Shown here in pieces: positions 60,287 to 64,000 of a stretch of DNA of 64,000 nt (positions within the stretch are counted from its first letter, which is position 1; the number at the start of each line of letters is the position of its first letter). The notes beneath the pieces were generated by a model, which saw nothing but the letters and a program-made list of their open reading frames with translations, was not told the DNA's origin and made no database searches. The stretch is from Pseudomonas cremoris (GTDB lineage Bacteria > Pseudomonadota > Gammaproteobacteria > Pseudomonadales > Pseudomonadaceae), in the NCBI RefSeq assembly GCF_014230465.1, contig NZ_JAAXCY010000005.1:496001-560000 (forward strand), given 5' to 3'. The position numbers and the translations under genes are program-made.

Positions 60287-61236
60287 ACCCCTCCATTGAT
60301 CCGCTGATTCTCGGTGAGGCCGCCGACTGGATGGTGCAGTTGCAATCTGGCAGCGCCACCGATGAAGACCGTCGCGCCATCGCCCAGTGGCAGGGCCGCA
60401 GCGCCCAGCATGCCCAGGCCTGGCAGCGGGCGGAGGCGATCTTGGGAGACTTCAACAGCGTGCCGGGCGCGATTGCCGGCGACACCCTCAAGCGCATCGG
60501 CCGCAAGAAAGCCCTGGGCCGCCGCCAGGCGTTGGGGCTGTTGCTGCTGGCAGGGCCAGCGACCTGGCTGGCCTACCGGCACAAACCCTGGCAGCCATGG
60601 ACTGCCGACCAGCACACCGCCATCGGCGAGCAACGCCACCTCACCTTGCCCGATGGCACGCGCCTGCTGATCAATACCGGCAGCTCGCTGAACATCGCTT
60701 TCAGTGAGCACGTGCGGCGCATCGAGTTGCTGCAAGGCGAGGTGATGATCACCACCGCCAAGGACCCCGCACCGACCCATCGCCCGTTTATCGTGCAGAC
60801 CCGCCATGGCACTGCGCGAGCCTTGGGAACGCATTTCAGCGTGCGGGTAGGGGAGCAGGTCAGCCGTGTGGCGGTCATCGAAGGTGCGGTGGAAATGCTG
60901 CCACAGCATGCCAGCCATGGCGTGATTCTCAAGGCTGGCGAACAAAGTGCATTCGACAGCGACCGCGTGGCGGCGGTGCAGGCCCTGGATATCAGCGCCA
61001 TGACTTGGGAGAACGGCATGTTGCTGGCCCAGCAGATGCGCCTGGCCGACTTGCTCGACGAGTTGGGCCGCTACCGTCACGGTGTGTTGCGTTGTCACGA
61101 CAGTGTGGCCGGGCTGACGGTGTCCGGGGCGTTCCCGCTGCGCGACACCGACGCCAGCCTGCGCCTGTTGCAGGAAACCTTGCCGGTCAAGATCAGCAGC
61201 CTGACCGGCTATTGGGTGACCATTGAGCCGCGCTGA
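60283..61236 (+). CDS. FecR-like anti-sigma/sigma regulator
   Basis: The 317-residue inner-membrane protein has an N-terminal DUF4880 cytoplasmic domain (EAADWMVQLQSGSATDEDRRAIAQWQGRSAQHAQAW), one membrane segment (ALGLLLLAGPATWLAYR, about residues 82-98) and a periplasmic FecR domain (LTLPDGTRLLINTGSSLNIAF, VQTRHGTARALGTHFSV). The start at 60283 overlaps the sigma gene. It relays the signal from the receptor's STN domain to the sigma factor. Confidence 0.93.
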   Translation: MNPSIDPLILGEAADWMVQLQSGSATDEDRRAIAQWQGRSAQHAQAWQRAEAILGDFNSVPGAIAGDTLKRIGRKKALGRRQALGLLLLAGPATWLAYRHKPWQPWTADQHTAIGEQRHLTLPDGTRLLINTGSSLNIAFSEHVRRIELLQGEVMITTAKDPAPTHRPFIVQTRHGTARALGTHFSVRVGEQVSRVAVIEGAVEMLPQHASHGVILKAGEQSAFDSDRVAAVQALDISAMTWENGMLLAQQMRLADLLDELGRYRHGVLRCHDSVAGLTVSGAFPLRDTDASLRLLQETLPVKISSLTGYWVTIEPR

Positions 61237-61327
61237 ATTTATTTGCGGCTTTCGCTGATACCTTTTTTGTTGTCGTGCGGTGTAGGGAAGAACCCTCAAC
61301 GTTGCACCGCGCCGACAGGAATGCCCC

Positions 61328-63757
61328 ATGACCTCCACCACGCACCCCATCCGCCCCTTCAAGGCCCTGAGCCTGGCCGTTGCCCTGGCCGCCATCGCGC
61401 CGCTGCACAGCGCGGTGGCAGCAGACGTGGCGCCTACCAGCGCGGCGCGCAGCTACACCCTCGCGCCGGGGCTGTTGGGCAATGTGTTGGCGCAGTTCGC
61501 GGCGTTGTCGGGGGTGCCGTTGTCATTTGATTCCACGCTGCTCAACAACCAACAGAGCCCTGGTTTGCAAGGCAGCTACACCGCGCAGTCGGGTTTCATG
61601 AAGTTGCTGCAAGGCAGCGGTTATACCCTGCAAAGCACGGGCGCCAACGGCTATACCGTGGTGCCCGAGGCCACGGGCGATGCGGTGCAACTGGGGGCGA
61701 CCACCATCAGCGGCGAGAGCGGGGCGCAGGCAGATACCTATGGCGGTGGCCAGGTGGCGCGTTCGGCGAGGCTCGGGGTGTTGGGCAATCGCTCGATCAA
61801 TGACGTGCCGTTCAGCGTGGTCAGCTATACCGCCAAGACCATTGCCGACCAGCAGGCACGTACTGTCGGTGATGTGCTGCTCAACGATGCGTCGGTGCGC
61901 CAGTCGTCGGGCTTTGGCAACTTTTCCCAGGTGTTCACTATTCGCGGCCTGCCGCTGAACACCGATGACATTGCGTTCAACGGCCTGTACGGCGTATTAC
62001 CTCGGCAGATCATCACCACCGAAGCCCTTGAGCGTGTGGAGTTGTTCAAAGGCCCCAATGCCTTCGTCAATGGCGTTTCCCCAGCAGGTTCGGGGATTGG
62101 CGGCAGCGTCAACCTGGTACCCAAGCGCGCTGAAGACACCCCCACCCGCAGCGTCACCCTCGACGCTGCCAGCGGTGGGCAAACCGGTGGTCACCTGGAC
62201 CTGGGCCAGCGCTTTGGCGAAGACAATCGCTTTGGCGCACGGGTCAACCTGGCCAAACATGGTGGCGACACAGCCATCGATGATGAATTCAAAAGCTCGC
62301 AGTTGGTCGCCGTGGCCCTGGATTACCGTGGCGAGCGCCTGCGCGTCTCCACCGATTTTGGCTACCAGAAAGAGCGCATCAACAACGGTCGCTCGGTGGT
62401 CTACCCCAACGGCACCCAAGTGCCCAAGGCCCCGTCGGCCAAGCACAATTATGCCCAGGACTGGAGCTGGTCGGAGCTGGAAGACACCTACGGCATGTTC
62501 AATGCCGAATACGACCTCAATGAAAGCTGGACCGCCTACGTGGGCGGCGGGGCCAAGCACACGCGGGAAAACGGTCAGTATTCATCGCTGTATGTGGGCA
62601 ACGACGGCAGCGGGCGCGTGGGCTTTTTGTACTCGCCCCACGACGAAGACAACAAGAGCGCCATGGCTGGCCTTAACGGGCACTTCAATACGGGGCCTGT
62701 GACCCATCAGATGAACGTCGGTTTATCGGGTATCTGGGGCGAGCAGCGCTCGGCGTTTGAAGCGATCCTGCAAGCCAATCGCAAGCCGGGCAACCTGTAC
62801 AACCCGACGCAGATCCCGCGACCGACCGTGACGTATTTCGGCAGTGACATTCATGACCCGCGGGTGGTTGGCAAGAACCGCATCAAGAGCGCGGCGGTGT
62901 CCGACACCCTGGGCTTTATCGATGATCGGGTACTGTTGACCCTCGGCGTGCGCCGACAAACGATCGAAGTGGATGCGTGGAACACCACAACAGGTGTGCG
63001 CAATGCCAACTACGCGGAGTCGATTACGACGCCGGTGTATGGCGTGGTGATCAAACCGTGGGAACACGTGTCGTTCTACGCTAACCGCATCGAGGGCCTG
63101 GCCCAGGGGCCTACCGCGCCGCTGACCAACGTCACCAACCCGGGTGAAGTGTTTGCGCCTAACCGCAGCAAACAGACGGAGGCAGGCGTGAAGCTGGATT
63201 GGGATACTTACGGCGCGACGCTGGGGGTGTACCGCATCGAGCAGCCGAACAGCGCCACCAACACCAACGCCAATGGCACCAACACGTTCAGCGTCGATGG
63301 CAAGCAAATCAACAAAGGTGTGGAGCTGAATGTCTTCGGTGAACCGGTCGATGGCTTGCGCTTGCTGGCCGGTGCGACCTGGATGAACACCGAGCTGCAG
63401 AACACGTCCAACGGCCTTACCGATGGCAATCGCGCCGCCGGCGTGCCGCGTTTCCAATACAACGTGGGGGCGGATTGGGACATTCCGGGCATTCAGGGTG
63501 CCGCCGTCAATGCAAGGGTGCTGCGCACAGGTGGCGAATATGTCAACGCCACGAACACGCTGAACATCCCGGCCTGGACCCGCGTCGACCTCGGCGCCCG
63601 TTATGGTTTCAAGGCCGACGACAAGTACATCACCCTGCGCGCCAACGTCGAGAACGTGGCGAACAAGGCGTATTGGGCGTCGGCTTCTACGGCCAACAAC
63701 TACCTGACCCAAGGCGAGCCACGCACCGTGAAAGTCTCGGCCACGGTAGATTTCTAA
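61328..63757 (+). CDS. TonB-dependent siderophore receptor with signalling (STN) domain
   Basis: The 809-residue outer-membrane receptor has a signal peptide ending HSAVAAD, an STN/secretin domain (YTLAPGLLGNVLAQFAALSGVPLSFDSTLL, residues ~40-115), a TonB box region DAVQLGATTISG, a plug (RVELFKGPNAFVNGVSPAGSGIGGSVNLVPKRA) and a barrel ending VKVSATVDF. The STN domain and upstream FecI-FecR genes make it a signalling receptor. The RGLPLNTDDIAFNGLYGVLPRQI plug resembles ferrichrome/xenosiderophore receptors. The substrate is not certain. Confidence 0.94.
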   Translation: MTSTTHPIRPFKALSLAVALAAIAPLHSAVAADVAPTSAARSYTLAPGLLGNVLAQFAALSGVPLSFDSTLLNNQQSPGLQGSYTAQSGFMKLLQGSGYTLQSTGANGYTVVPEATGDAVQLGATTISGESGAQADTYGGGQVARSARLGVLGNRSINDVPFSVVSYTAKTIADQQARTVGDVLLNDASVRQSSGFGNFSQVFTIRGLPLNTDDIAFNGLYGVLPRQIITTEALERVELFKGPNAFVNGVSPAGSGIGGSVNLVPKRAEDTPTRSVTLDAASGGQTGGHLDLGQRFGEDNRFGARVNLAKHGGDTAIDDEFKSSQLVAVALDYRGERLRVSTDFGYQKERINNGRSVVYPNGTQVPKAPSAKHNYAQDWSWSELEDTYGMFNAEYDLNESWTAYVGGGAKHTRENGQYSSLYVGNDGSGRVGFLYSPHDEDNKSAMAGLNGHFNTGPVTHQMNVGLSGIWGEQRSAFEAILQANRKPGNLYNPTQIPRPTVTYFGSDIHDPRVVGKNRIKSAAVSDTLGFIDDRVLLTLGVRRQTIEVDAWNTTTGVRNANYAESITTPVYGVVIKPWEHVSFYANRIEGLAQGPTAPLTNVTNPGEVFAPNRSKQTEAGVKLDWDTYGATLGVYRIEQPNSATNTNANGTNTFSVDGKQINKGVELNVFGEPVDGLRLLAGATWMNTELQNTSNGLTDGNRAAGVPRFQYNVGADWDIPGIQGAAVNARVLRTGGEYVNATNTLNIPAWTRVDLGARYGFKADDKYITLRANVENVANKAYWASASTANNYLTQGEPRTVKVSATVDF

Positions 63758-63772
63758 CCGGTGATGGGGGGG

Positions 63773-63796
63773 GGCGGGACAAACCCGCTCACCACC
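63773..63796 (-). repeat. Solitary REP-like sequence, family 2
   Basis: The minus strand reads GTGGTGAGCGGGTTTGTCCC, a diverged single copy of the family-2 REP arm. It is next to a run of nine G at 63766-63774. The rest of the 175-base gap to the next gene shows only promoter-like sequence. Confidence 0.6.
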
Positions 63797-63932
63797 CCAC
63801 AAAGGTCTGAGCGCCACGATGACCTATGCCAGCGAGGTCGCTATTCCCCGTTGGAATGCCCCTATAAAAACCGGCCATTGTCTTTCTCTTCTGTGATCTC
63901 GTAGCGTGGAGTTTCATCAGAGGAGACCCGCC

Positions 63933-64000
63933 ATGAACCCACCGTTGTTGCGCCTGTACGTCGATGCCCAGTTCACCAGCCCCTACGCGATGTCGGTGTT
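63933..64000 (+). CDS. Glutathione transferase, N-terminal fragment (cut by window edge)
   Basis: The ATG at 63933 follows AGAGGAG by 7 bases. The visible product starts MNPPLLRLYVDAQFTSPYAM, which matches YfcF-like glutathione S-transferases (LYVDAQFTSPYAMSV). Only 22 codons are in the window. Confidence 0.65.
   Translation, partial: MNPPLLRLYVDAQFTSPYAMSV

Noticed and set aside
62723..63817. 364-codon minus-strand frame over the receptor
   Set aside because: It is antisense to the barrel of a complete TonB-dependent receptor, with no start signal or domain.
1..64000. CRISPR array, tRNA, rRNA, insertion sequence or prophage
   Set aside because: The repeated sequences are dispersed inverted REP pairs, not regularly spaced direct repeats. 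No cloverleaf, rRNA segment, transposase, integrase or phage gene was seen.

Overview
The window looks like chromosome of a fluorescens-group Pseudomonas. The evidence is high GC with strong GC3 codon bias, many copies of the GTGGGAGCGGGCTTGCTCGCGAA-type REP/REPIN repeat typical of that group, and gene families common there: several TonB-dependent receptors, an OprD porin, RhtX/FptX and LysE transporters, a DUF6124 protein and many LysR regulators. No tRNA, rRNA, CRISPR array, insertion sequence or prophage was seen. All names are family assignments made by reading motifs; no database search was run.

Region 1 (1-4073) is a phytate module: the tail of a TonB-dependent receptor, a two-domain beta-propeller phytase, and its own ExbB-ExbD-TonB set. 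Region 2 (4079-25187) is a large sulfur-scavenging island. It holds two TonB-dependent receptors, an SsuA-type binding protein, two flavin-dependent LLM monooxygenases, an SfnB/DszC-like flavoprotein, a TauD-type dioxygenase, a flavoprotein/ferredoxin redox pair, a thiol dioxygenase plus four-domain rhodanese with a divergent LysR gene, a class II aldolase-like protein, and SsuC/SsuB. Four of its transcription units carry the same roughly 22-nt element in their 5' leaders, and four share a promoter-like module. These look like a common sulfur-starvation regulon with an RNA-level component.

Region 3 (25300-33077) is an uptake-only siderophore locus: an FptX/YbtX-type MFS protein, two YbtP/YbtQ-like ABC half-transporters, a PchR/YbtA-like AraC regulator and a FyuA-like receptor with a good Fur box. 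No siderophore biosynthesis genes are present. Region 4 (33178-38031) holds ordinary small units: AraC regulator/unknown protein, glutaminase, SDR/LysR pair and a membrane protein. Region 5 (38207-42664) is an amino-acid-type ABC transporter operon with a DadA-like oxidase and a divergent IclR regulator. Region 6 (42818-46794) has a DUF6124 gene with a striking structured leader, the carboxy(nor)spermidine dehydrogenase/decarboxylase pair, and a putative metalloprotease.

Region 7 (46928-53873) is a LacI-regulated operon of binding protein, two permeases, ATPase, metallophosphodiesterase and OprD porin, which suggests import and cleavage of a phosphodiester. Region 8 (54314-59658) has a PotF-like binding protein and an oxidase with a divergent LysR regulator, a LysE exporter and a DUF1624 membrane protein. 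Region 9 (59789-63757) is a complete FecI-FecR-TonB receptor signalling unit, followed by the start of a glutathione transferase gene.

The most novel signals are non-coding: the repeated sulfur-gene leader element (6233, 12109, 17626, 23388) and the mutually exclusive RNA structures upstream of the DUF6124 gene (43081-43190).
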